A stretch of 64,000 nt of DNA from Flavobacteriaceae bacterium (lineage in GTDB: Bacteria > Bacteroidota > Bacteroidia > Flavobacteriales > Flavobacteriaceae). Of the stretch, positions 51,650-60,242 are shown piece after piece (position 1 is the stretch's first letter; each line of letters opens with the position of its first letter). Both the position numbers and the translations under genes were made by a program. Under the pieces are notes generated by a model. It saw only the letters and a program-made list of their open reading frames with translations, was not told where the DNA came from and made no database searches. Location: the NCBI GenBank assembly GCA_016744415.1, contig JADGEL010000004.1, positions 186,001 through 250,000 on the forward strand. Reading direction: 5' to 3'.

Positions 51650-52717
51650 CTATTTATTAAAAGCAGCCCAACGACTATTAACTGCCTCTTCTGCATCTAA
51701 TAATGCCAAAACCTCATCTGCTATATTTTCGCTTAATTCTAAAAAGGTTGTAAAACCAACACAAGAAGCATTAATTTCACCAAGAACATATTTATCCTTT
51801 CCTGTTTTTTTATCTGTGTCTAGCATAAAATCTGCAGTCCAAATTAACGGGAGATCATAGTTCCCTAATCGAGATTGGATAGTGCGCAATGAACCCTTCA
51901 CTTTTTCTACTAATTCTGGCCATTGCTCTGGCTTGTCATATCTATATTTTGCTCCAGAAAACAAAGTTGCTGAAAAAGCATCTTCTGTGTCTGCTGGTTT
52001 TTTATGCACAATATTAACTACACTATCTCTCAACATTAAGACACGTATTTCTCCCTCTCTTATTCTTTCTAAAAAAGGCATATCTAATAACATTCCGTTA
52101 TCTCCTTCTAAATATTTAATACAATATTCTAAAAACTCTTGTAAGGTTTTTTCTTCAGTATGATTATCACGTGCTTCTGTAAGTTTTAACTTAGCATCTA
52201 ATGGAATTTTATTTTTATATTTTTCTGGATCAATCACTTCTACTCTCCAAATTCCCTCACCTGTTGACCCTCTATTTTGTTTAATAACACGCACTCCTTT
52301 TTTTATACTTTTAGGAAACTCTTCTTTAAGTGTATCAAAGTCATAATATGTATAAACATCATCAGGAACAATATCTGAGCCTTTTAATTTTTCAACTGAA
52401 TTTTTGGCCCCATAAGCAATCATTGCATCTGGATGAGGTAATCCTTCAACACCATTATTAACCAACTCTCTTAGCATTTGAAAATATCCAGTTTCACTTA
52501 CTAAATTACCTGGGTTTACTCTACTAATATAGGCATCAGCTTTTTCAATTGTATGCCTATAAATCTCTCCACGATCTTCATCTTTATAAAAGATAATTTC
52601 GGCGGACCAACCTCTATTTTTCAACGAATCAATAATTGGTTTTGAATCTTTTCTAAATCCATACTTTCCTTTATCCGAACCACCTCGTGCTTCAAATATT
52701 ACTACGTGTTTTTTCAT
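51650..52717 (-). CDS. Cj0069-type ATP-grasp protein
   Basis: 'KKHVVIFEARGGSDKGKYGFRKDSKPIIDSLKNRGW', 'GVRVIKQNRGSTGEGIWRVEV', 'WTADFMLD', 'VLGEINASCVGFTTF'. ATG at 52717 preferred. Confidence 0.75.
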   Translation of the reverse strand: MKKHVVIFEARGGSDKGKYGFRKDSKPIIDSLKNRGWSAEIIFYKDEDRGEIYRHTIEKADAYISRVNPGNLVSETGYFQMLRELVNNGVEGLPHPDAMIAYGAKNSVEKLKGSDIVPDDVYTYYDFDTLKEEFPKSIKKGVRVIKQNRGSTGEGIWRVEVIDPEKYKNKIPLDAKLKLTEARDNHTEEKTLQEFLEYCIKYLEGDNGMLLDMPFLERIREGEIRVLMLRDSVVNIVHKKPADTEDAFSATLFSGAKYRYDKPEQWPELVEKVKGSLRTIQSRLGNYDLPLIWTADFMLDTDKKTGKDKYVLGEINASCVGFTTFLELSENIADEVLALLDAEEAVNSRWAAFNK

Positions 52718-52780
52718 GTTAATCAGTCTATATTTAAAGTTATTACACAATAAAATTAAACTATAATTATATCCAATAAT

Positions 52781-52794
52781 ATGACAAATGTCAT
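52781..52794. promoter_or_regulatory. Palindromic Fnr/Crp-like site ATGACAAATGTCAT
   Basis: Perfect palindromic arms ATGACA-AA-TGTCAT; one mismatch to the site at 60121-60134. Confidence 0.5.
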
Positions 52795-52940
52795 TTAATT
52801 AAAATACTTGAAAATAAAATATTATAGTACTAAAAATACTACTACAAAAAATATCCGAAGCCTAAAACATTTCATTTACACATATACTCACTAATTGGCA
52901 TAGACTTGTAAAAAAGTACTCTTATCATTATTTCAAACAA

Positions 52941-52970
52941 TTGTAATTCCTACTAGATTGTTTATTTTTG
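52941..52970 (+). promoter_or_regulatory. Consensus promoter TTG-N19-TATTTTTG of TetR gene
   Basis: TTG 52941-52943, 19-nt spacer, TATTTTTG 52963-52970, ATG at 52975. Confidence 0.75.
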
Positions 52971-52974
52971 AAAG

Positions 52975-53538
52975 ATGAATAACTCAAAATCATACAATAA
53001 ATGGCTAGAAACAGCATATGTTTTATTTGCCGAAGAAGGACCTCAAAACCTCTCAATTAAGGCATTGGCAGAGCAATGCAAACTACCACGTACTAATTTT
53101 TATTATTATTTTGAAAATAAGACAGAACTTATTGATAAGTTATTTGAGCTTCATTTTAAAACAACTACTAAATTATTTAACCTTGAATTAGAAGACAAAC
53201 TTCATTCATTTATTCCAGATTTATATGTGATAATTTATGAATTTAAACTAGGAATGCATTTTACAAAGCAATTGTTTTTAAATAGAGAAAATCCAGCCTA
53301 TAATAAAGCGTATAAACAAAGTGTCTCGCTATCTTCAGGTTTAATAGTTCCAAAGTTCAAAGATTTTTTTAAAATCGATTTACCTTTGGAAGCTGCCAAA
53401 CTACTTTGGTTGACACTTACAGACTCTTGGTATTCTAGAGTAAATTTTGACAATTATTCTGTTGATTCTTTATGTAAACTAAGCTATGAAGTTATAGATT
53501 CTATAATTCCTTTAATTAAGAAAAATAAACAACATTAA
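52975..53538 (+). CDS. TetR/AcrR-family transcriptional regulator
   Basis: 'WLETAYVLFAEEGPQNLSIKALAEQCKLPRTNFYYYFENKTELIDKLFELHF' TetR HTH. Confidence 0.92.
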   Translation: MNNSKSYNKWLETAYVLFAEEGPQNLSIKALAEQCKLPRTNFYYYFENKTELIDKLFELHFKTTTKLFNLELEDKLHSFIPDLYVIIYEFKLGMHFTKQLFLNRENPAYNKAYKQSVSLSSGLIVPKFKDFFKIDLPLEAAKLLWLTLTDSWYSRVNFDNYSVDSLCKLSYEVIDSIIPLIKKNKQH

Positions 53539-53550
53539 AGTGTTGTTTTT
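53527..53550 (+). terminator. Terminator hairpin enclosing the TetR stop codon
   Basis: AAACAACA-TTAAAG-TGTTGTTTTT; stop TAA (53536-53538) lies in loop. Confidence 0.55.
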
Positions 53551-53556
53551 AACCCC

Positions 53557-53576
53557 TTTCGACAGCACTGTCTAAA
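53557..53576. promoter_or_regulatory. Candidate TetR operator TTTCGACAGCACTGTCTAAA
   Basis: 20-bp imperfect palindrome (one mismatched pair, 2-nt centre) between TetR gene and DUF1254 pair. Confidence 0.4.
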
Positions 53577-53668
53577 TACAATTCATTCCTTTTAATTACC
53601 TTTATAAAAATAATATAAAAGGTGTTTTTTTATCTATAAGTATTATTAAAAACAATAAAGAATACAGC

Positions 53669-54811
53669 ATGAAATTTAAATTATTGCTACTTACACTACT
53701 ATTCCTATATGCTTGTAATAACAACAAGGAAACAAAAATAGTCCAGAGTTTTGAAGATAATGTTAAAGATTATCTTCAAAAATTCCCATATCAAGACACC
53801 TATCATTACATGATAAAGTATACGGGAGGAAATCCTGCTATGCTTAACAAGCCAACTCTTAGCAATCCACAATTAACCAAAGCTGGAGAAGATAAAATAG
53901 TTCGAATGAATAATGATACTTATTATACAGGAGGATTTATTTATTTGGTAGAAGGTCCCGTAAAGCTAAGTGCAAATTATAATGATTCAAGCCGTTTTTA
54001 CTCATTTCAATTAATGGATGAAAAGAACTGTAATTTCCATAACATCATTAATCCAGACGGTGATTACTATCTATATTTTGGAGAAAAACCAGAAGGAATT
54101 GAACCTGAAAAAATGATTGAGTCGCCCTCTTTAATTGTAGCTGTAATTACACGTGTTGAAGTTAAAGACTTAAATAATCCGACGGATATTGAAACAGCAA
54201 AAAAAGTATTTAAAGGACTAAATATTTCCGGTCCTGAAATAAAAGCGTTTCCTCAACTTGATTTATTAAGCTCATTTGACGATAATGTTGCTAGTAGAGC
54301 AAACGAATTAATGGATTCTGTTTTTGCGAATGTTCCGTTCAGAGATATGATAGCTTCTCCGGAACAGGTACCTAATGAAGTATCGTACTTAAATTTAGCT
54401 GCCGGAACAAAAAATGCTTGGGGTGGACCAGTAGTAGAACACAGTACCTATCAAATGATGTTTTTTGATAATAATGGAGCCGAATTAGACGGAAGTAAAG
54501 GAAGTTATACCATTACAACTGAAGAACCTCCGGTAAATGCATTTTGGTCGCTTACGGTTTATGATACTGAACGTGGTGGCTTTTTTCACCCTAATAAAGA
54601 CGACCGATACCATATTAACAATACCAGTGCTGTGAAAAATGATGATGGGACTTTTACCTTTACATTTAAAACAGAATGTACCGAAGATGACATTAATTGT
54701 TTGGAAGTACCTGCTGGGAAATTCGATATAACTGTTCGCTATTATTTGCCTAAAGAAGAATTAATTTCTGGGGAATGGGACATGCCACTTCCTGTATTGG
54801 ACTTAAAATAA
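53669..54811 (+). CDS. DUF1254/DUF1214-domain lipoprotein
   Basis: Lipobox 'LLLTLLFLYACNNN'; 'VRMNNDTYYTGGFIYLVEGPVKLSANYNDSSRFYSFQLMD', 'NAFWSLTVYDTERGGFFHPNKDDRYHINN'. Confidence 0.8.
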   Translation: MKFKLLLLTLLFLYACNNNKETKIVQSFEDNVKDYLQKFPYQDTYHYMIKYTGGNPAMLNKPTLSNPQLTKAGEDKIVRMNNDTYYTGGFIYLVEGPVKLSANYNDSSRFYSFQLMDEKNCNFHNIINPDGDYYLYFGEKPEGIEPEKMIESPSLIVAVITRVEVKDLNNPTDIETAKKVFKGLNISGPEIKAFPQLDLLSSFDDNVASRANELMDSVFANVPFRDMIASPEQVPNEVSYLNLAAGTKNAWGGPVVEHSTYQMMFFDNNGAELDGSKGSYTITTEEPPVNAFWSLTVYDTERGGFFHPNKDDRYHINNTSAVKNDDGTFTFTFKTECTEDDINCLEVPAGKFDITVRYYLPKEELISGEWDMPLPVLDLK

Positions 54812-54839
54812 AACTCAATAATTTTAAAGATAACCTGCT

Positions 54840-56342
54840 ATGAAAGGAAAATATATTATACTCGTTGCTTTTGCTTTATTTCTAACAACAAGCTCTTTTG
54901 CACAAGAATCAAAACCTAAATATGCTGCTGATGTACCATCGTCCTTACTTACTCCCGATGTGGTAGAAACGGAGCTGTTGGGCATCTTAAAATTTACCGA
55001 TGGTTTACCTGATGAAGAAACCGTAAATAAAACATACGATTTCCTAACTGTGTCAAGAGGAGTACAAAGCTTTCTTGACGGATTGCCAGCAGCATCACTT
55101 TATGCTATGTTAGAAGGGTTAAAAGAAGCAGGGGTGGAACAGGGAGACGTGGCTACATTTGAAAACTTAATGGACGCACGCACGCTATTTTTAACCGCCA
55201 ACTCAACAACACCATATATTGTAGGCGAGATAGATTTAAAAAATGGGCCTGTTATATTAGAAATAGCACAACCTGTATTAGGCTTTGTAAATGATGCATT
55301 TTTTCGATTTGTTGCAGATATTGGATTAACAGGAAAAGATAAAGGGGCAGGTGGTAAATATTTATTTATAGGCCCCGATTATACAGGAGAAATACCTGAA
55401 GGGTATATAACAGTAAATTCCAAAACGTATAGACATTGGTTTCTTTTCCGTTTAGTTGCTAAACCTAATGAGCAGAAGCAAGCAATGGAATTGTTTAGAC
55501 AAACATTTAATTGTTATCCATTAGCAGAAGCTAAAAACAAATCTAAGCAAATATTTGTTGACTTATCAGGCAAACAAATAAATACAATTCATGCTGTAGA
55601 TTTTGAGTTTTACGAAGAACTTAATGCTACAATTCAATATGAACCTGCCGAAGCATTTAATGAAGAGTTGTTGGGTACGCTTGCCAGTATTGGAATAAAA
55701 AAAGGAGAAAAATTTAATCCTGATAAACAAACAAAATCGCTTTTAGAAGATGCTGTGGCAATTGGGAATACAGCAGCTCGTTCTATATCTTTTAGACCTC
55801 GAAATAAAGAAGCTTATTTTTATAAAGACAGACAGTGGTACACTTCATTCTCAGGAGAATATGACTTCATCAAAAATGGAGAAATGGTACTGAACGATAG
55901 AATCATGTTTCATTATATGGCCACGGGAATTACACCTGCAATGGCTACGCCTAAACCAGGAACAGGTTCTGTATATGCATTTACTGCACACGATTCGGAA
56001 GCAAAATACCTAGATGGTAGTAAAACATACTCGGTTACAATGCCTGCTCCAGTGCCTGACAAGGATTTTTGGTCATTTATGGTATATTCTACTCAACATC
56101 GTTCTATGCTTGAAACCAATCAAAAGTTTGCAGGACTCGACAATTTAAACCCAAATGTTAAACCAAACAAAAATGGCTCTTATACTATTTGGTTTGGTCC
56201 AGAAGCGCCAAAAGGACAAGAAGGAAACTGGATTCAAACAATTTCTGGAAAAGGGTACTGTGTATTAATAAGATTATATGGCCCCACAGAGCCTTGGTTT
56301 AATAAAACTTGGAAACCAGGAGATTTAGAAATAGTTAAATAA
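54840..56342 (+). CDS. DUF1254/DUF1214-domain secreted protein
   Basis: Signal peptide MKGKYIILVAFALFLTTSSFAQ; 'DARTLFLTANSTTPYIVGEIDLKNGPVILEI', 'DFWSFMVYSTQHRSMLETNQ', 'LIRLYGPTEPWFNKTWKPGDLE'. Confidence 0.85.
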   Translation: MKGKYIILVAFALFLTTSSFAQESKPKYAADVPSSLLTPDVVETELLGILKFTDGLPDEETVNKTYDFLTVSRGVQSFLDGLPAASLYAMLEGLKEAGVEQGDVATFENLMDARTLFLTANSTTPYIVGEIDLKNGPVILEIAQPVLGFVNDAFFRFVADIGLTGKDKGAGGKYLFIGPDYTGEIPEGYITVNSKTYRHWFLFRLVAKPNEQKQAMELFRQTFNCYPLAEAKNKSKQIFVDLSGKQINTIHAVDFEFYEELNATIQYEPAEAFNEELLGTLASIGIKKGEKFNPDKQTKSLLEDAVAIGNTAARSISFRPRNKEAYFYKDRQWYTSFSGEYDFIKNGEMVLNDRIMFHYMATGITPAMATPKPGTGSVYAFTAHDSEAKYLDGSKTYSVTMPAPVPDKDFWSFMVYSTQHRSMLETNQKFAGLDNLNPNVKPNKNGSYTIWFGPEAPKGQEGNWIQTISGKGYCVLIRLYGPTEPWFNKTWKPGDLEIVK

Positions 56343-56579
56343 TTTAATTCTATTTATAAATACAGCTTCAGCACAAATTTAAAGAGAAACAAAGTATAGT
56401 GATAAGCAATAAACTGATGAGTGTTAAATAATCATCAGCATTTACCAATGTATATAAAAGGAGTAAAAAAACACAATATTTATAGTTATTACATTTAATA
56501 AACAATCTTTTAATTTACTCGTTTAAAACTTTTAAATACCTCACCACTCATACACAAGTTAATTAGCACAACCCAAAAT

Positions 56580-56609
56580 TTGCCCCTTCTAAAAAACAAA
56601 TTATCTTTG
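56580..56609 (+). promoter_or_regulatory. Consensus promoter TTG-N19-TATCTTTG of trmD
   Basis: TTG 56580-56582, 19-nt spacer, TATCTTTG 56602-56609; ATG at 56614. Confidence 0.75.
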
Positions 56610-56613
56610 CCCC

Positions 56614-57288
56614 ATGCGCATAGACATTATTACCGTTTCACCTGATTTAATTAAAAGCCCATTTGAGCACTCTATTATGAAGCGTGCAATTGACAAGGAA
56701 TTAGTTGAAGTTCATTTTCATAACCTTCGAAATTATGCCTTAAATAAATATGGTAAAATTGATGATTACCAATTTGGTGGTGGCTCAGGTATGGTGCTGA
56801 TGATAGAACCTATAGATAAATGTATTTCTGAGTTAGTAGCACAACGCAAGTACGACGAAATAGTATATATGACTCCTGATGCAAAAACCCTGAATCAAGC
56901 AACAGCAAATTCACTCTCAATGGCCGAAAATATCATTATTTTAACAGGTCATTATAAAGGTGTTGATCAACGTGTACGAGATAAATTCATTACAAAAGAA
57001 ATTTCTATTGGTGATTATGTGCTAAGTGGTGGCGAATTAGCCGCAGCAGTTTTATGCGATGCGATTATTAGGCTAATTCCTGGTGTTTTGGGTGACGAAA
57101 CCTCGGCCCTAACCGATTCTTTTCAAGACAATTTATTATCACCACCAGTTTATACACGACCTTCAGAATATGATGGAATGAAAGTTCCGGAGATTTTACT
57201 CTCAGGAAATTTTCCAAAGATTGATGAATGGCGTGCTACTAAAGCACTAGAACATACACAAAACATTAGACCCGATTTGTTGGATTAA
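56614..57288 (+). CDS. trmD: tRNA (guanine-N1)-methyltransferase
   Basis: '[42 protein letters not shown]', '[16 protein letters not shown]', '[10 protein letters not shown]', '[32 protein letters not shown]'. Confidence 0.97.
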   Translation: MRIDIITVSPDLIKSPFEHSIMKRAIDKELVEVHFHNLRNYALNKYGKIDDYQFGGGSGMVLMIEPIDKCISELVAQRKYDEIVYMTPDAKTLNQATANSLSMAENIIILTGHYKGVDQRVRDKFITKEISIGDYVLSGGELAAAVLCDAIIRLIPGVLGDETSALTDSFQDNLLSPPVYTRPSEYDGMKVPEILLSGNFPKIDEWRATKALEHTQNIRPDLLD

Positions 57289-57377
57289 ATTTAAAAAACT
57301 TCTAAAACCTTAAGTATTTTTATTTAAAAACTCTTTATAGCACAACCGTTTATCTTTCTGTTTTTTTCTCTTAAATT

Positions 57378-57406
57378 TTTGAGTTTAAATTTATTTACTA
57401 TATTTG
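57378..57406 (+). promoter_or_regulatory. Promoter-like TTTG-N17-TATATTTG
   Basis: TTTG 57378-57381 and TATATTTG 57399-57406 upstream of ATG 57449; overlaps the ORF-track start 57404. Confidence 0.55.
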
Positions 57407-57448
57407 AAACCCTCGAAAGAGAAATTGCTAACTAAAAATATTCCCCAT

Positions 57449-57796
57449 ATGAGTCAATTCTACCAAAAAATCGACCAATATAAAAACGCAATGCTGCACT
57501 TAGGTATTGAATGCGATCAACAATTATTAACTGCTGTTACAAAAGGATTAGGGCCTTCTATTTATAAAATTGAAGCAGAAACTGTTACAGGAAGTTGTGC
57601 AGAAGAATTACATACTGTCAAAACAAATTTCTTAAGAAAAAAACTAGGATTATTTGACTCTCAAAGAATTGACGAAGCTATAGATTCAGTAATTTTAAAA
57701 ATGGGAAAATCTAATGATTGCAAATATCGCGCTATTTTTTACTACCTCTTGGTAAAAGAGTTACGTAAGGAGTATATTTATGAAAAAGCCTCGTAA
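57449..57796 (+). CDS. DUF2853-family protein
   Basis: 'GLGPSIYKIEAETVTGSCAEELHTVKTNFLRKKLGLFDSQRIDEAIDSVILKMGKSNDCKYRAIFYYLLVKELRKE'; ATG 57449 preferred. Confidence 0.8.
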   Translation: MSQFYQKIDQYKNAMLHLGIECDQQLLTAVTKGLGPSIYKIEAETVTGSCAEELHTVKTNFLRKKLGLFDSQRIDEAIDSVILKMGKSNDCKYRAIFYYLLVKELRKEYIYEKAS

Positions 57797-57822
57797 GAGT
57801 TTCTTAGTATTTAGTCTTGTTT

Positions 57823-58581
57823 TTAACGTGTAAAAACCAACTCCAATTCGGTTGATAAATTACTATCAAAAGCATATCCCTCCGTATTAAATCCTTTTAA
57901 ATCTTCAACTGTTTCTATATTATTATCTACAATATAGCGCACCATCATACCTCTAGCTTTCTTTGCAAAGAAGCTGATAATTTTTAAATTTCCATTTTTA
58001 TAATCTTTAAAAACCGGTGTAATTACTGGTGCTTTTAACAGCTTTGGTTTAACAACTTTAAAATATTCATTACTCGCCAAGTTGATGAAAATTTCATCAT
58101 TCACCATTTCATCATTTAAAGTATTGGTTACTGAGTCTCCCCAAAACTGATAGAGATTCTCTTTTCTTCCTACTTTTAACTTTGTACCCATTTCTAATCG
58201 GTATGGCTGCATTAAGTCTAATGGTTTTAACACACCATATTGCCCAGAAAGAATGCGTAATTTATCTTGTAATTGCCCAAGTTTATTTACAGGCAAAGTA
58301 GCCATATCTAATCCAATATATACATCTCCTTTAAAAGCATAGACAGCTTGTTTTGCATTTTCTATATCAAAAGGTAGACTCCAAGATTGGTTACGCTCAA
58401 AATTCAACTGCCCCAAATTTGGTGAGATACTCATCAATTTAGAAAGTACCTTCGCCGACTTCTTTTTTAAGACTGAGTTTAACTTCTCAGCTTCTGGAAG
58501 AAAAATTCCTTGAGTAAATTCTGATGTTACCGCTTTGTTTTCAAAGTCTAATGACTTTGCAGGTGATACTACTATTTTCAT
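57823..58581 (-). CDS. yaaA: Peroxide stress protein YaaA
   Basis: 'MKIVVSPAKSLDFE', 'QAVYAFKGDVYIGLDMATL', 'RILSGQYGVLKPLDLMQPYRLEMGTKL', 'FFAKKARGMMVRYIV'. Confidence 0.95.
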   Translation of the reverse strand: MKIVVSPAKSLDFENKAVTSEFTQGIFLPEAEKLNSVLKKKSAKVLSKLMSISPNLGQLNFERNQSWSLPFDIENAKQAVYAFKGDVYIGLDMATLPVNKLGQLQDKLRILSGQYGVLKPLDLMQPYRLEMGTKLKVGRKENLYQFWGDSVTNTLNDEMVNDEIFINLASNEYFKVVKPKLLKAPVITPVFKDYKNGNLKIISFFAKKARGMMVRYIVDNNIETVEDLKGFNTEGYAFDSNLSTELELVFTR

Positions 58582-58602
58582 ATTATTAACTATATTACAA
58601 AC

Positions 58603-59256
58603 TTAGGCTAATTCAATAAATTTCCCTTTCTTAAATTCAAAATTAAAATCTCCATTTATTTTAAAATCAGCCATTTCAATTTTATCACCAGTTGGAAACC
58701 ATTTTTTCAGCATTGGGTTAGCAAGAATAAACAACCCCTCTTCATCTCCAAGAGCACAAAATCGTTCAAAATCTCCACTATATTTTTTGATTGGTTTAAT
58801 TGAATTTAAAATACCAACTGTTTCTTTTATGTTGGCTGATCCCAATCCTATTTCACTAATATTTAAAACTGATTTAGAAGAAAAGACACTATTACTATTT
58901 ATACTTAAATTCTTTCTTGCTATAAACTCTACAATATTCTTATCAGGGTCATAAAAATAAAGTGCTTTGGCATTCCATGACTCAAAATTGACGAGTTCAT
59001 TTTCTTCAAAGGGTAACAACTGTACTTTCTTTTTTAACCAAGCCAACGCTTCATTTTCTTTATTAGAAGGAATATTAAAAGCAAAATGATAAGGCTTACT
59101 ATTTTCTTGTACTACAAATTTTAGAATACTATTTCCTGTCTTAAAGCTACAACTCAATTCATCACAATTTATCAATTCAAATTCTAATACCTTAGAATAA
59201 AAATTAATTTGAGCTTTCAAATTTTGTGTAAATAATGTAAGTTCCTTTATTTTCAT
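58603..59256 (-). CDS. VOC/glyoxalase-family protein
   Basis: 'KIKELTLFTQNLKAQINFYSKVLEFEL', 'ALYFYDPDKNIVEFIARKNL'. Confidence 0.85.
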   Translation of the reverse strand: MKIKELTLFTQNLKAQINFYSKVLEFELINCDELSCSFKTGNSILKFVVQENSKPYHFAFNIPSNKENEALAWLKKKVQLLPFEENELVNFESWNAKALYFYDPDKNIVEFIARKNLSINSNSVFSSKSVLNISEIGLGSANIKETVGILNSIKPIKKYSGDFERFCALGDEEGLFILANPMLKKWFPTGDKIEMADFKINGDFNFEFKKGKFIELA

Positions 59257-59357
59257 TACGAAGTAAAATTACATCAATATCACTTAAAAAAACATTAAAT
59301 AGTATATGAACTAATTATTTTATGATAAAGAAAATTGATGTGTTTTTAATCCAAAAC

Positions 59358-59394
59358 AAAAAACCGCTTAACAATTAAGTTAAACGGTTTTATA
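59358..59394 (-). terminator. Terminator of OmpW-family gene
   Basis: AAAACCGCTTAAC-AATTA-AGTTAAACGGTTTT, stem with one mismatch. Confidence 0.6.
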
Positions 59395-59411
59395 ATTGTA
59401 ATGATTAATTT

Positions 59412-60071
59412 TTATAGTTTAACACCTACACCAAATCCAAATATCCAAGGATTAATATCAACATCGGCATTAACTGTAGCTCCTAAAGCAGTTGTAGCAT
59501 CTACCTCTGCATTTGTGTTTAAAAACATTTTCTTTACATCAACATTTAAAAACCATTTATCGTTAAGCATATAATCTAAACCTCCTTGTAAAGCAAAACC
59601 AACTGCAGCATCATAACTAACATCGTCTGCTACTGGCCCTTCATCAACCCCATAAAAAAGTGTAAGGTTAATACCAGCACCAACATAAGGAACTAGCTTA
59701 CCTCCTGTAAAATGGTACTGCCCCAATAGTGTTGGTGGTAGCAACCAAACCTCACCTAAATCAATATCACCAGCTATAGTACTTACTGCTTTGACATCGT
59801 GTTTTGTAGTTGCTAAAATTAATTCTGCTGACCAGTTTTCAGTAAAGAAATACGTAAAATCAAACTCTGGAACAAAAGCTGTAGAAATTTCTACATCTCC
59901 TCCAATTGTTTCAATTGTTGCACTCTCATCTGGTGTAACAACAATACCTCTAAAACGGATTTGCCATTTACTAAATTCTGTTTTAGTAGCATCTGATTCT
60001 TCTTGTGCAAAGGTAAAATTAACTAGACCTAGTAATAGTACTAATGCAATTAACATTGTTTTTTTCATCAT
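59412..60071 (-). CDS. OmpW-family outer membrane protein
   Basis: Signal peptide; 'WQIRFRGIVVTPDESA', 'FVPEFDFTYFFTENWSAELILATTKHDV', 'LLPPTLLGQYHFTGGKLVPYVGAGINLTLFY'. Confidence 0.93.
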   Translation of the reverse strand: MMKKTMLIALVLLLGLVNFTFAQEESDATKTEFSKWQIRFRGIVVTPDESATIETIGGDVEISTAFVPEFDFTYFFTENWSAELILATTKHDVKAVSTIAGDIDLGEVWLLPPTLLGQYHFTGGKLVPYVGAGINLTLFYGVDEGPVADDVSYDAAVGFALQGGLDYMLNDKWFLNVDVKKMFLNTNAEVDATTALGATVNADVDINPWIFGFGVGVKL

Positions 60072-60090
60072 TATAGTTTTATAGTTTAGG

Positions 60091-60134
60091 CAAATTTACC
60101 ATTACTTAAATCACATAGAAATGACATTTATCAT
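60091..60134 (-). promoter_or_regulatory. OmpW promoter: TAAATTTG -7 element with upstream Fnr-like palindrome ATGATAAATGTCAT
   Basis: Minus strand: ATGATAAATGTCAT (60134-60121), no TTG at expected -33, TAAATTTG (60098-60091). Palindrome centre lies about 33 bp upstream of the -7 element centre, i.e. near -40. Confidence 0.55.
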
Positions 60135-60210
60135 ACTATAAAATGAATTTATGTCTAAGCACAAATAAAAGTAGGTTAAAATTTAGTTTGTATCTAATCT
60201 TATAAAACCT

Positions 60211-60240
60211 AACTTCGCTAATCCTAGGATTAGCGAAGTT
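60211..60240 (-). terminator. 30-bp perfect palindrome 3' of rluD, probable terminator
   Basis: AACTTCGCTAATCCTAGGATTAGCGAAGTT, 2 nt after rluD stop, followed on minus strand by AGGTTTTAT. Confidence 0.65.
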
Positions 60241-60242
60241 TC

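Noticed and set aside
51560-51660. Integron attC site or MITE as explanation of the 73-nt inverted repeat
   Set aside because: No GTTRRRY/RYYYAAC core boxes, no integrase, no clear target-site duplication; the one-strand G.U pattern fits RNA better. MITE origin is not fully excluded.
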